Positions 24,192 to 32,997 are shown, numbered from the stretch's first letter. The stretch: DNA of 64,000 bases from Paractinoplanes deccanensis (GCF_016862115.1 NZ_BOMI01000108.1:1-64000); one strand, 5' to 3'. The notes: a model not told the origin generated them from the sequence alone. Numbers and translations: made by a program.

Positions 24192-25706
24192 ATGATTGAG
24201 GTGCTCTACACCCACGGCCGCTTCTACTCACCCGCCGACCCGCGTGCCACCGCGATGCTGGTCCGCGACGGCAGGATCGCCTGGCTCGGATCGAGCGACG
24301 ACACCCCGTCCGCCGCCGCGACCGTCGATCTCGGGGGTGCGCTGGTCACGCCCGCTTTCGTCGACGCGCATCTGCACGCGACCGACACGGGCCTGGCCGC
24401 CGAGGGTCTCGACCTGTCGGGTGTGCGGTCGGCCGGTGAGCTGCTCGGCGCCGTGGCCGCGTTCGCCCGGACCCGCCCGGCGGACGGTGTGGTGCACGGG
24501 CACGGCTGGGACGAGTCGACCTGGGCGGAGCAGACCCCGCCGACGGCCGAGGAGCTGGAGCGGGCCGGCGAGGGCCGCCGGGTCTATCTGTCGCAGGCGT
24601 CGGTGCATTCGGCGCTCGTGTCGGCGTCGCTGCTGGGCGCCGCCGCCGGCGAGCCGGGTTTCGACGCTTCCGGCTGGGTGCGGGAGCAGGCCCATCATGC
24701 CGTACGGGCGGTAGCGCTCGAGTCCTTGACGCCCGCCCAGCGCACGCGGGCGCAGCGGGCCGCGCTGGAGCTCGCCGCGTCGCGGGGCATCGCCGCGGTG
24801 CACGAGTGCGGCGGGCCGGGCACGTCGAGCGAGGACGACTTCCGGTCGGTGCTGGCGCTGTCCGGCCGCGGCCTGCCGCAGGTGTTCGGCTACTGGGGGG
24901 AGCTGGGCGCCGCCGAGAAGGCCCGCGAGCTGGGCGCGGTGGGTGCGGCGGGGGATCTGTACGCCGACGGTGCGCTCGGGTCGCGCACCGCGTCGCTGCG
25001 GGAGCCGTTCGCCGACGGTGACCACGGGCACGGGGAGGCGTTCCTGACCGCGGAGCAGGCCGCCGAGCATCTGGTCGACTGTGTGCGGGTGGGGGTGCAG
25101 GGCGGCTTCCACGCGATCGGCGACGCCGCGATCGAGACGGTCCTGGAGGGGTTCGCGCTCGCCGCCAAGCGGGTCGGCGTGGACGAGCTGCGCGAGGGCC
25201 GGCACCGGGTCGAGCACGTCGAGCTGATCGACAAGGCGATGATCGCGCGGATGGTGGAGTTCGGGGTGATCGCCTCGGTGCAGCCGGTGTTCGACGCGCT
25301 GTGGGGCGGGCCGGATCAGATGTACGCGCAGCGCCTGGGCGTGGAGCGGGCGATGGCGTCGAACCCGATCGGGCAGATGCACGCGACCGGGGTGCTGCTG
25401 GCGTTCGGCTCGGACTCGCCGGTGACGCCGCTGGACCCGTGGGCGGTGGTGCGGGCCGCGTCGGCGCCGCGCAACCCGGTGTACCGGATGAGTGTGCGGG
25501 CGGCGTTCGCGGCGTCGACCCGGGGTGGGTGGCGCGCGGCCGGGGTGGACGGGGCGGGGGTGCTGGCGCCGGGCGCGTCGGCCAGTTTCGCCGTGTGGGA
25601 GACCCCGGACGGCGTACGCGACGGCCTGCCGGATGTCAGTGGCGGGGCGTCGCCGGTGTGCCTGCGCACGGTGCTGCACGGCGAGACGATCTACGAAAAG
25701 GGATAG
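24192..25706 (+). CDS. YtcJ-like metal-dependent amidohydrolase within the lysine operon
   Basis: This 504-residue protein belongs to the amidohydrolase_3 (YtcJ/N-acyl hydrolase) group. It shows the metal motif VDAHLHATDTG, a catalytic-region DGALGSRTASLREPFADGDHGHGEAF, the metal histidine in FHAIGDAAIETVL, HRVEHVELID and the metal Asp in AFGSDSPVTPLDPW. The family cleaves amide or N-acyl bonds, often in N-acyl amines or formamides. It is tightly packed between kdd (5 bp) and kamD (4 bp) and is not part of the known anaerobic lysine pathway. It may release a free amine or open a lactam of a pathway compound; that is inference. Confidence 0.88.
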   Translation: MIEVLYTHGRFYSPADPRATAMLVRDGRIAWLGSSDDTPSAAATVDLGGALVTPAFVDAHLHATDTGLAAEGLDLSGVRSAGELLGAVAAFARTRPADGVVHGHGWDESTWAEQTPPTAEELERAGEGRRVYLSQASVHSALVSASLLGAAAGEPGFDASGWVREQAHHAVRAVALESLTPAQRTRAQRAALELAASRGIAAVHECGGPGTSSEDDFRSVLALSGRGLPQVFGYWGELGAAEKARELGAVGAAGDLYADGALGSRTASLREPFADGDHGHGEAFLTAEQAAEHLVDCVRVGVQGGFHAIGDAAIETVLEGFALAAKRVGVDELREGRHRVEHVELIDKAMIARMVEFGVIASVQPVFDALWGGPDQMYAQRLGVERAMASNPIGQMHATGVLLAFGSDSPVTPLDPWAVVRAASAPRNPVYRMSVRAAFAASTRGGWRAAGVDGAGVLAPGASASFAVWETPDGVRDGLPDVSGGASPVCLRTVLHGETIYEKG

Positions 25707-25710
25707 GTGG

Positions 25711-27267
25711 ATGGCGGGGAAGCTGGATCTGGATCCGCGGGTGGTGCGTGAGGCGCGCGCGCTCGCGGCGCGGGCGGGGCAGCCCGTGGTCGACCTCGCG
25801 CGCTCGCACACGACGGTGTCGGTGGAGCGGGCGGTGCTGCGCCTGGCCGGGGTGCGCGGGGCCGACCAGGACGGTATTCCCTGGGTGAACCGGCTGGTCG
25901 ACGCGGTGCGCGCGGACGTGGGGCTGGAGCACGGGGTGGCCGTGCCGGTGTTCCACGCGATGCGCGCCACCGGCGTCGACGACGTGACGGTGCTGGCGCA
26001 GAAGGCCGCCGCGGGGGCCGTGCGCTTCGGCGTACCGCTGAAGAAGGCGGACGTGACGGCGGCCCGCAGGATGGCGCGCAAGGCGACCGGCGACGGCCTG
26101 CGGACGATCGACCGGCGCCGCGCCGAGCGGGAGCGGATGATCAAGCGGTACGGGGATCCGGCGCAACGGCCGTGGATCTACCTGATCGTGGCGACCGGCG
26201 ACATCCTGGAGGACATCCCGCAGGCGCAGGCGGCCGCGCGGGCCGGCGCGGACGTGATCGCGGTGATCCGCTCGACCGGGCAGTCGCTGCTCGACTACGT
26301 GCCGGAGGGGGCGACCCGGGAGGGCTTCGCCGGCACGTACGCGACGCAGGAGAACTTCCGGCTGATGCGCGCCGCGCTGGACGAGACGTCGAAGGAGCTG
26401 GGCCGCTACGTGCGGCTGACGAACTACGCGTCCGGGCTGTGCATGCCGGAGATCGCCGCGCTGGCCGGCCTGGAACGGCTCGACATGATGCTCAACGACT
26501 CGATGTACGGCATCCTGTTCCGCGACATCAACCCGATCCGCACCTTCGTCGACCAGCGGTTCAGCCGCCAGGTGCACGCCCGCGCCGGCATCATCATCAA
26601 CACCGGCGAGGACAACTACCTGACCACGGCCGACGCGGTCGAGGCGGCGCACACGGTGACGGTGTCGCAGCTGCTCAACGAGTTCTTCGCGCACGAGGCG
26701 GGCCTGGCCGACTGGCAGCTCGGCCTCGGCCACGCGTTCGAGATCAACCCGGAGCTGCCGGAGTCGTTCCGGCTCGAGCTGGCGCACGCGCTGCTGGCCC
26801 GCGAGCTGTTCCCGGACGCGCCGCTGAAGTGGATGCCGCCGACCAAGCACATGACCGGTGACGTGTTCCGCGGCAACCTGCTCGACGGGTTCTTCAACCT
26901 GGTGGGCGCGCTGACCGGGCAGGGCATCCTGCTGGTCGGCATGATGACCGAGGCGGTGGTGACGCCGTGGCTGTCCGACCGCGACATCGCCCTGCAGAAC
27001 GTGCGGTACGTGCTGACCGGCGCCGGCAACCTGCACGAGGACTTCGTCCCGGCGCCGGGCGGCTTCATCCAGCGGCGCGCCCACGCCGTGCTCGCCGAGG
27101 CGGTCGACCTGCTCAAGCGGATCGAGGGCGACACGCTGCTCAACGCCATCGCCGACGGCACCTTCGGCATCATGAAGCGCCCCGCGGACCGCGGCAAGGG
27201 CCTCGACGGCGTCGCGAAGCACGCCGAGGACTACTACAACCCCGTGACGGAGGCGCTGGAATCATGA
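25711..27267 (+). CDS. kamD: Lysine 5,6-aminomutase alpha subunit
   Basis: KamD with KamE moves the epsilon-amino group of beta-lysine (or D-lysine) to C5, using adenosylcobalamin and PLP. This 518-residue subunit forms the TIM barrel. Family segments are visible throughout: IPWVNRLVDAV, IYLIVATGDILEDIPQAQAAARAGADVIAVIRSTGQSLLDYVPEG, YVRLTNYASGLCMPEIAALAG, NDSMYGILFRDINPIRTFVDQRFSR, IINTGEDNYLTTADA and KWMPPTKHMTGDVFRG. The stop overlaps the kamE start by 4 nt (ATGA), implying translational coupling. Length and motifs look complete. Confidence 0.96.
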   Translation: MAGKLDLDPRVVREARALAARAGQPVVDLARSHTTVSVERAVLRLAGVRGADQDGIPWVNRLVDAVRADVGLEHGVAVPVFHAMRATGVDDVTVLAQKAAAGAVRFGVPLKKADVTAARRMARKATGDGLRTIDRRRAERERMIKRYGDPAQRPWIYLIVATGDILEDIPQAQAAARAGADVIAVIRSTGQSLLDYVPEGATREGFAGTYATQENFRLMRAALDETSKELGRYVRLTNYASGLCMPEIAALAGLERLDMMLNDSMYGILFRDINPIRTFVDQRFSRQVHARAGIIINTGEDNYLTTADAVEAAHTVTVSQLLNEFFAHEAGLADWQLGLGHAFEINPELPESFRLELAHALLARELFPDAPLKWMPPTKHMTGDVFRGNLLDGFFNLVGALTGQGILLVGMMTEAVVTPWLSDRDIALQNVRYVLTGAGNLHEDFVPAPGGFIQRRAHAVLAEAVDLLKRIEGDTLLNAIADGTFGIMKRPADRGKGLDGVAKHAEDYYNPVTEALES

Positions 27268-27998
27268 GCATCGTCAGGCCGTACGGGGACACGACCGGTG
27301 ACGGGATGGTGCAGCTGTCGTTCACGCTGCCCGTGCCGCACGACAAGCGCGCCGAGGGCGCCGCGATCCAGCTCGCCAACAAGATGGGCATGGACCCGGC
27401 GCTGCTGGTGCACGCCAAGCCGATGGGCGACGGGTTCACCTTCTTCGTCGTGTACGGGCGGGTGAGCCACCTGGTCGACACCGGCCAGGTGCAGGTGGTG
27501 GAGCGCGACTTCCCGCTGCTGAGCGCCAAGGAGGTCAACGCGGTGATCAAGCGGCGGCTGCGGCGCCGGCTCAACGTGGTGGGCGCCTGCATCGGCACGG
27601 ACGCGCACACGGTCGGCATCGACGCGATCCTCAACGTCAAGGGGATCGCGGGGGAGAAGGGCCTGGAGTACTACCGGGAGCTGTCGGTGACCAACATGGG
27701 CGCGCAGGTGTCCGTGCCGGATCTGGTCGAGACCGCCCGCCGGGAGAAGGCCGACGCCGTGCTGGTGTCGCAGGTCGTCACCCAGCGCGACGCGCACCTG
27801 CAGAACACGCGGGCCATGTCGGCGGCGTTCCGCGAGGCGCTGCCGGCCGGCAAGCGGCCGCTGCTGATCGTGGGCGGGCCGCGCTTCGACGAGCTGATGG
27901 CGGCCGAGCTCGGCGTCGACCGGATCTTCGGGCGGGGCACCACCCCGCGCGAGGTCGCCTCGTATCTCGTACACGCGCTCGTGGGAGGCAGCAAGTGA
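27264..27998 (+). CDS. kamE: Lysine 5,6-aminomutase beta subunit (B12-binding)
   Basis: This 244-residue subunit carries the cobalamin and the PLP lysine. The base-off B12 motif DxHxxG is present as DAHTVG (Asp113, His115). Lys126 lies 11 residues after the cobalt-ligand histidine (HTVGIDAILNVK), the same spacing as His133 and Lys144 in the Clostridium sticklandii enzyme, so it should form the PLP Schiff base. The N-terminal dimerisation domain MSIVRPYGDTTGDGMVQLSFTLPVP is typical. It overlaps kamD and kal by 4 nt on each side. Confidence 0.96.
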   Translation: MSIVRPYGDTTGDGMVQLSFTLPVPHDKRAEGAAIQLANKMGMDPALLVHAKPMGDGFTFFVVYGRVSHLVDTGQVQVVERDFPLLSAKEVNAVIKRRLRRRLNVVGACIGTDAHTVGIDAILNVKGIAGEKGLEYYRELSVTNMGAQVSVPDLVETARREKADAVLVSQVVTQRDAHLQNTRAMSAAFREALPAGKRPLLIVGGPRFDELMAAELGVDRIFGRGTTPREVASYLVHALVGGSK

Positions 27999-28360
27999 TC
28001 ACTGTGACGCATCGGCGGTACGTGCCGTACTCGCACGCGCACTACGCGGGCAACCTGGTCGACGGGGCGTACTCGCTCGGGTTGTTCGGCGACGTGGCGA
28101 CCGAGGTGTGCATCCGGCTCGACGGTGACGAGGGGCTGTTCGCCTCGTACGACGACGTGCAGTTCAAGGCGCCCGTGCAGGCCGGCGACGTCCTGGAGGT
28201 CACGGCGACCGTGGTGCAGATGGGCACCCGGTCGCGCCGGATCGCGTTCGAGTCGCGGGTGGTGTGCCGGGGCACGGGCGGGTCCGCGGCGATGGTGCTT
28301 CCGACGCCGATCGTCGCGGTGACCGCCACCGGCACGGTCGTCGTGCCGCCGAAGAATTGA
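27995..28360 (+). CDS. kal: 3-aminobutyryl-CoA ammonia lyase
   Basis: Kal removes ammonia from L-3-aminobutyryl-CoA to give crotonyl-CoA, the last nitrogen-releasing step of lysine fermentation. This 121-residue hotdog-fold protein reads HRRYVPYSHAHYAGNLVDGAYSLGLFGDVATEV at the N-terminus and SYDDVQFKAPVQAGDVLEVTATVV in the core, as in known Kal proteins. GTG start within GTGA overlapping kamE; GGGAGG lies 7 nt upstream. Its stop overlaps the next start. Its presence implies that 3-aminobutyryl-CoA is made, although no cleavage enzyme is encoded here. Confidence 0.92.
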   Translation: MITVTHRRYVPYSHAHYAGNLVDGAYSLGLFGDVATEVCIRLDGDEGLFASYDDVQFKAPVQAGDVLEVTATVVQMGTRSRRIAFESRVVCRGTGGSAAMVLPTPIVAVTATGTVVVPPKN

Positions 28361-29586
28361 CGGCGGCGGTCTGCGTCGACGTCGGCTCGACGTACACGAA
28401 AGCCGCCCTGATCGACCTGGACGGCGCCCGGCTGGTGCGCCGCGCCGAGGTGCCGACGACCTCGGCCGGTGACGTGCTGACCGGCCTGGACCAGGCGGTG
28501 GCGGCGGTGGGTGGCGGCGATCAGTTGTACGTGTGCTCGTCGGCCGGTGGCGGGCTGCGGCTCGCGGTCGTCGGGTACGAGGCGCTGGTCACCGCCGAGG
28601 CCGGGCACCGGGTGGGGCTGTCGGCGGGCGCGCAGGTCGTGCACGTGGCCGCGGGCCTTCTGGACGCGGCGGGGTTGTCCGCTCTGCGCGCGGCGCGGCC
28701 GGACGTGATCCTGCTCGTCGGTGGGACGGACGGCGGCGACGGCGACGTGCTGCTGCACAACGCCCGGCGGCTCGGCACCGCCCGGATCAGGGTGCCGGTG
28801 GTCGTGGCGGGCAACGCGGACGTGCGCGACGAAGCGGCCGCGCTGCTCGGCGGCCGGGCGACGATCGCCGGCAACGTCCTGCCGGCGATCGGCGTGCTCG
28901 ACCCGGGCCCGGCGCGCGCGGCGATCCGCGAGGTGTTCCTGCGGCACGTGATCGGCGGCAAGAAGCTGTCGAAGGGCCGCCGGTTCGCCGCGCTGGTGCG
29001 GGCGGCCACGCCCGACGCCGTGCTCGCCGGCGTGGAGGTCCTCGCGGACGTCACCGGCGCCGGGGTGCTCGTCGTCGACGTGGGCGGCGCGACCACGGAC
29101 GTGTACTCGGCCCTGCTGCCGGACGCGGAGAGCGAGTCGGGGCCGCGCCGGGATGTGGCGGGCACCCTCTGGCGCTCCCGGACCGTGGAGGGCGATCTGG
29201 GGGTCGCCGTGGGTGCCGCCGGCACGGCCGAGGCGGCGGCCGCCGAGAAATTGGCACTTCCGCTCGCCGGTGACCGTGGGTTAGCCGCGGCGGCCGCCAC
29301 GATCGCGTTGCGGCGGCACGCGCGCGGCCACTCGTCCGGTCCCGGTCAGCCGCGCACCGGCGGCCGGGACCTGCGCGACGTGCGTCTCGTGGTGGGCTCC
29401 GGCGGGGTGCTGCGCCACGGCGGCGGCGCATATGTGCTGGACGCGGTGCTGACCGACACCGCCGGCGGCTGGGCGGCGCCCACCGGCGCCCGCGCGGTGA
29501 TCGACGATCAATACGTGCTCGCCGCCGCCGGGCTGCTCGCGAATGATCACCCTCACGTCGCGGCGGCCCTGGTGAACAGCCTGTAG
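28357..29586 (+). CDS. MutL-like ATPase, putative aminomutase reactivase
   Basis: This 409-residue protein belongs to the glutamate-mutase MutL family of actin/Hsp70-like ATPases. Visible are the phosphate-1 loop VCVDVGSTYTKAALIDLDG, ILLVGGTDGGDGDVLLHNARRL, and the phosphate-2 loop GVLVVDVGGATTDVYSAL. Members accompany B12-dependent mutases and are thought to help exchange damaged cobalamin. As last gene of the operon it probably services KamDE, similar to KamB of anaerobes (inference). TTG 28357 is the likely start: it overlaps the kal stop as TTGA and directly precedes the ATPase motif. The region 330-345 is Gly/Pro-rich and variable. Confidence 0.88.
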   Translation: MTAAVCVDVGSTYTKAALIDLDGARLVRRAEVPTTSAGDVLTGLDQAVAAVGGGDQLYVCSSAGGGLRLAVVGYEALVTAEAGHRVGLSAGAQVVHVAAGLLDAAGLSALRAARPDVILLVGGTDGGDGDVLLHNARRLGTARIRVPVVVAGNADVRDEAAALLGGRATIAGNVLPAIGVLDPGPARAAIREVFLRHVIGGKKLSKGRRFAALVRAATPDAVLAGVEVLADVTGAGVLVVDVGGATTDVYSALLPDAESESGPRRDVAGTLWRSRTVEGDLGVAVGAAGTAEAAAAEKLALPLAGDRGLAAAAATIALRRHARGHSSGPGQPRTGGRDLRDVRLVVGSGGVLRHGGGAYVLDAVLTDTAGGWAAPTGARAVIDDQYVLAAAGLLANDHPHVAAALVNSL

Positions 29587-29602
29587 CCCGATCGGGTACA
29601 GG
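29580..29602 (+). terminator. Possible terminator after the lysine operon
   Basis: CCTGTA(g)CCCGA is followed directly by TCGGGTACAGG, an 11-bp inverted repeat with one bulged base, overlapping the mutL-like stop codon. There is no T-run, so its strength is doubtful. Confidence 0.4.
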
Positions 29603-30048
29603 CCATGACACGCCGGGGAACGCGACACGCCCGAGGGCGGGGACGCCGGTTGACAGGTGGGCGGGGGAGCGACGTACCGTCGTCGAATCCTCAGGCACGG
29701 CAGCGACTCTGTTCGCTTCGTCCCTTCGCCCACTGGCCAGCAGTCCTCGCAGGGGTCGCGCGTTCAGCCAGGACCAGGGGGCGGGGGTCGGCGGGGCGGC
29801 GGCGGACCGGTCGCGACCGCGGTGGGACACCGGGATGAAGCGGCGCCAGTAGACAACGGCGCGACCGCGGGCAGCCAGCGCGCGGCGGGCCGGTCCGAAG
29901 GTGACCGCGACGTCCGGCTGTTCCACCGGCCGTGCCCAGGAGACGGGAAGCACTCGGGGCGTGGCTCTTCGCAGGGGCCGCGCCCCGGCCTGTGTCCGCA
30001 CTGTGCATCGGGCCGTTATCGGGCCCAGGTAGCCTCTCGCGGGTGGAG
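29603..30048. other. Intergenic region upstream of lnt
   Basis: About 450 bp without a gene I can support. A TTGACA at 29650-29655 with TACCGT 19 bp later (29675-29680) is a possible promoter pointing to lnt. No operator or riboswitch is seen. Confidence 0.4.
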
Positions 30049-31656
30049 ATGACGTTGCAGCCCCCCGCCGAGGCGCTGGTCACGGCGCCCGGCGACCCGC
30101 CACGCCCGGTCCGGCGGTGGCTCGCGCTCGCGCTCGCCGCGCTGGCCGGCCTGGCCCTGCTGCTCGCCCTCCCGCCGTACGGGCTGTGGTGGCTCGCCCC
30201 CGCCGGCGTGGCCCTGCTCGCCGCGGCGACCCACCGGCGCCGGCTCGGCGGCGCGTTCGGCCTGGGCTTCGTCGCCGGGGCGGTGCTGTTCGTGCCGCTG
30301 CTCGACTGGACCCGCATCGCCGCCGGCTGGCTGCCGTGGATGCTGCTGTCGCTCGCCGAGGCGTGCTTCCTCGGCCTGCTCGGCACGGCCACCGCCTGGC
30401 TGTCGCCGCTGCTCGACCGGTGGCGGGCGCTGTGGCCGCCGGTGCTGGGCCTGCTCTGGGTGGCCCAGGAGGCGCTGCGCGACCGGGCCCCGTTCGGCGG
30501 CTTCCCGTGGGGCCGGCTCGCGTTCAGCCAGGACGAGGCCCCGGCGTTGCGCCTCGCCGCGTGGGGCGGCGCCCCGCTGGTCACCTTCGCCGTCGCGGCC
30601 GCCGGCGGTGCCCTGTTCGCGCTGGTGTGGCGCCGCGGGCTCCCGGCCGGCGCGCGGGGCTACGCGGCCGCCCTGGGCTACGCGGCCGCGCTGGCCGCGC
30701 TGATCGCCGGCCCGATGCTCGTGCCGGTCGCCACCGCCTCCGGGCCCACCCGGACGATCGCGCTCGTGCAGGGCAACGTGCCGCGCCTCGGCCTCGACTT
30801 CAACGCCCAGCGCCGCGCCGTGCTCGACAACCACGTCAAGGCCACCAAACAGCTCGCCCTCGACGTCGCCGCCGGCAAGCAGCCCCGTCCCGACCTGGTC
30901 GTGTGGCCCGAGAACTCCAGCGACATCGACCCGCTGCGCAACGCCGACGCCGCCCAGCAGATCTCCGACGCGGCCGACGCGATCGGCGCGCCGATCCTGG
31001 TCGGCACGGTGCTGCGCACCGACAACCCGGCCGACATCAAGAACGCCGGCATCCTGTGGAACCCCGGCACCGGCCCCGACCTCGCCCAGCAGTACGTCAA
31101 GCAGCACCCCGTGCCGTTCGCCGAGTACATGCCGCTGCGCTCGGTCGCCCGGCTCGTCTCCGACAAGGTCGACCTGGTCAAGAACATGCTCTCCGGCGAC
31201 CGCACCGGCATCATCAGCACCGGATCGCTGACCCTCGGCGACGTCATCTGCTTCGAGGTGGCGTACGACGGCATCGTCCGCGACACTGTGCGCGGCGGGG
31301 CGCAGGTGCTCGCCGTGCAGACCAACAACGCCACGTTCAACGAGGCCGAGGCCCGTCAGCAGCTCGCCATGGTGCGCCTGCGCGGCGTCGAGCACGGCCG
31401 CGAGTCGCTGATGGTCTCCACGGTGGGGGTGTCCGCTTTCACGGGCACGGCGGGTCAGGTCTACAGTTCGAGCGGCTTCAACGTCGGAGCGGTGATGGTG
31501 CGTGCGATGCACCAGAGCGCAACGACTACGCTGGCGACTCGCTTGGGCCATTGGCCCGAGATGGCCATGGTCGCCCTCGCGGTTGTGGCCTTGGCCGGCG
31601 CGCTGCCCCTGCGTCGCCGCCGGCGCACCACCAATGACGATGCGGAGGCACGGTGA
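30049..31656 (+). CDS. lnt: Apolipoprotein N-acyltransferase
   Basis: Lnt attaches a third acyl chain to the N-terminal cysteine of lipoproteins at the membrane. This 535-residue protein has about six N-terminal helices (from LALALAALAGLALLLALPPY) and a C-terminal nitrilase domain. The triad is visible as Glu in VVWPENSSDID, Lys in QQYVKQHPVPFAEYMP and Cys in DVICFEVAYDG. One more C-terminal helix follows (MAMVALAVVALAGALPL). ATG 30049 or the in-frame GTG 30043 may be used. The stop overlaps the ppm1 start by 4 nt; in Mycobacterium tuberculosis the two activities are fused (Ppm1). Confidence 0.95.
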   Translation: MTLQPPAEALVTAPGDPPRPVRRWLALALAALAGLALLLALPPYGLWWLAPAGVALLAAATHRRRLGGAFGLGFVAGAVLFVPLLDWTRIAAGWLPWMLLSLAEACFLGLLGTATAWLSPLLDRWRALWPPVLGLLWVAQEALRDRAPFGGFPWGRLAFSQDEAPALRLAAWGGAPLVTFAVAAAGGALFALVWRRGLPAGARGYAAALGYAAALAALIAGPMLVPVATASGPTRTIALVQGNVPRLGLDFNAQRRAVLDNHVKATKQLALDVAAGKQPRPDLVVWPENSSDIDPLRNADAAQQISDAADAIGAPILVGTVLRTDNPADIKNAGILWNPGTGPDLAQQYVKQHPVPFAEYMPLRSVARLVSDKVDLVKNMLSGDRTGIISTGSLTLGDVICFEVAYDGIVRDTVRGGAQVLAVQTNNATFNEAEARQQLAMVRLRGVEHGRESLMVSTVGVSAFTGTAGQVYSSSGFNVGAVMVRAMHQSATTTLATRLGHWPEMAMVALAVVALAGALPLRRRRRTTNDDAEAR

Positions 31657-32441
31657 GCGAGACGGAAGGCTACCCGGGGGTGGGACGGGTCCTCGTGGTG
31701 ATCCCGACCTACAACGAGGCGGACAACATCCGCCTGATCACCGGGCGGGTGCGCCGCGCGGTCCCCTCGGTGGACATCCTGGTCACCGACGACAACTCGC
31801 CCGACGGCACCGGCGCGATCGCCGACGAGCTGTCCGCCGCGGACGACCACATCTTCGTGCTGCACCGGGCCGGCAAGGAGGGCCTCGGCGCCGCGTACAA
31901 GGCGGGCTTCGCCTGGGCGAAGAACAAGGGGTACGACGCGGTCGTCGAGATGGACGCCGACGGCTCGCACGCCCCCGAGGAGCTGTCCAAGCTGCTCGAC
32001 GCGCTGCGCGACACCGACGCGGTGCTCGGCACCCGCTACATCCCCGGCGGCAGCGTGCACAACTGGCCGATGCACCGGCTGCTGCTCTCGCGCGGCGGCA
32101 ACATCTACATCAAGATGGCGCTGGGCATGCCGTTCAAGGACGCCACCGGCGGCTACCGCGCCTACCGCATGCCCGTCCTCGACGAGATCAACGTCGAAAC
32201 GGTCGCCTCCACCGGCTACTCGTTCCAGGTCGAGCTGGCCTGGCGCTCCTACCGGGCCGGCTTCCGCATGGCCGAGGTGCCCATCACGTTCACCGAGCGC
32301 GAACACGGCGTCAGCAAGATGAGCGGCAACATCTTCAAGGAACAGCTGCTCAGGGTGACCCGGTGGGGTGTGCAGGCGCGCCGCGACAACCTGCGCGCCC
32401 GCCTCGGCAAGCGGCAGCGCGAGGGCTCGACCTGGCCGTGA
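31653..32441 (+). CDS. ppm1: Polyprenol monophosphomannose synthase
   Basis: This GT2 enzyme transfers mannose from GDP-mannose to polyprenyl phosphate, supplying the membrane donor for lipoglycans and protein mannosylation. The 262-residue protein shows VVIPTYNEADNIRLI, the metal/nucleotide motif DILVTDDNSPDGTG, VVEMDADGSHAPEE (DAD) and GTRYIPGGSVHNWP. The protein lacks the C-terminal membrane part of some dolichyl-phosphate mannose synthases, as in other actinobacteria where Lnt provides the anchor. It is translationally coupled to lnt. Confidence 0.95.
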   Translation: MSETEGYPGVGRVLVVIPTYNEADNIRLITGRVRRAVPSVDILVTDDNSPDGTGAIADELSAADDHIFVLHRAGKEGLGAAYKAGFAWAKNKGYDAVVEMDADGSHAPEELSKLLDALRDTDAVLGTRYIPGGSVHNWPMHRLLLSRGGNIYIKMALGMPFKDATGGYRAYRMPVLDEINVETVASTGYSFQVELAWRSYRAGFRMAEVPITFTEREHGVSKMSGNIFKEQLLRVTRWGVQARRDNLRARLGKRQREGSTWP

Positions 32442-32493
32442 CCGGGCGCGGGCGTGTCATGCTTGAGCGGTCGTCCTGACCCTGGAGGTCGCC

Positions 32494-32991
32494 ATGCGTC
32501 GTCGAGGCCTGGCTCTGCTGCCCGTGGGGCTGTCAGTGCTGGCGGTCGCCGAGATCGTCGTTTTCCTCGTGGTGGCCCACGCCATCGGCGGAGGCTGGGC
32601 GGTGCTGCTGGCCGCGGCCGCGAGCCTCGCCGGCATGGCACTGCTGCGCCGTGAGGGCATGAAGGGGTGGCGCCGCTTCCAGGCGGCCGCCGCCGAGGGC
32701 CGCCCGCCCGGCTCCGAGGTGATCGGCTCGCTGGTCGGGCTGCTCGGCGCGCTGCTGCTGGCCGTGCCCGGCTTCGTCACCGCGGTGGCGGGCCTGCTGC
32801 TGCTCCTGCCGCCCGGCCGCCAGCTCGCCCGCCGCGGCGCCGAGCGCTTCACCGAGCGCCGCGTCGGCTACGACCTGTTCGGCCCGCGCAAGGTGCGGGT
32901 CCGCCCCGGCGACCCGATCGTCGTGATCGACGACGAGGCCCCGGTCCGCACGCCGGCCGGCGCCATCGAGGGCGAGATCGTCGACCGCTGA
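32494..32991 (+). CDS. fxsA: FxsA family membrane protein
   Basis: This 165-residue inner-membrane protein matches FxsA, whose overproduction relieves F-plasmid exclusion of phage T7. Helices are LLPVGLSVLAVAEIVVFLVVAHAIGGGWAVLLAAAASLAGMALL and GSLVGLLGALLLAVPGFVTAVAGLLLLLPPGR; the conserved GxxLLLxPGFxTxxxGxLLLLPxxR pattern is intact. A hydrophilic tail follows. It is the third gene of the lnt-ppm1-fxsA unit and ends before the terminator. Confidence 0.92.
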   Translation: MRRRGLALLPVGLSVLAVAEIVVFLVVAHAIGGGWAVLLAAAASLAGMALLRREGMKGWRRFQAAAAEGRPPGSEVIGSLVGLLGALLLAVPGFVTAVAGLLLLLPPGRQLARRGAERFTERRVGYDLFGPRKVRVRPGDPIVVIDDEAPVRTPAGAIEGEIVDR

Positions 32992-32997
32992 ACGAGC

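Noticed and set aside
29650-29680. Firm lnt promoter
   Set aside because: TTGACA is perfect but the spacing to TACCGT is 19 bp and the distance to lnt is about 370 bp, so it is only mentioned as possible.
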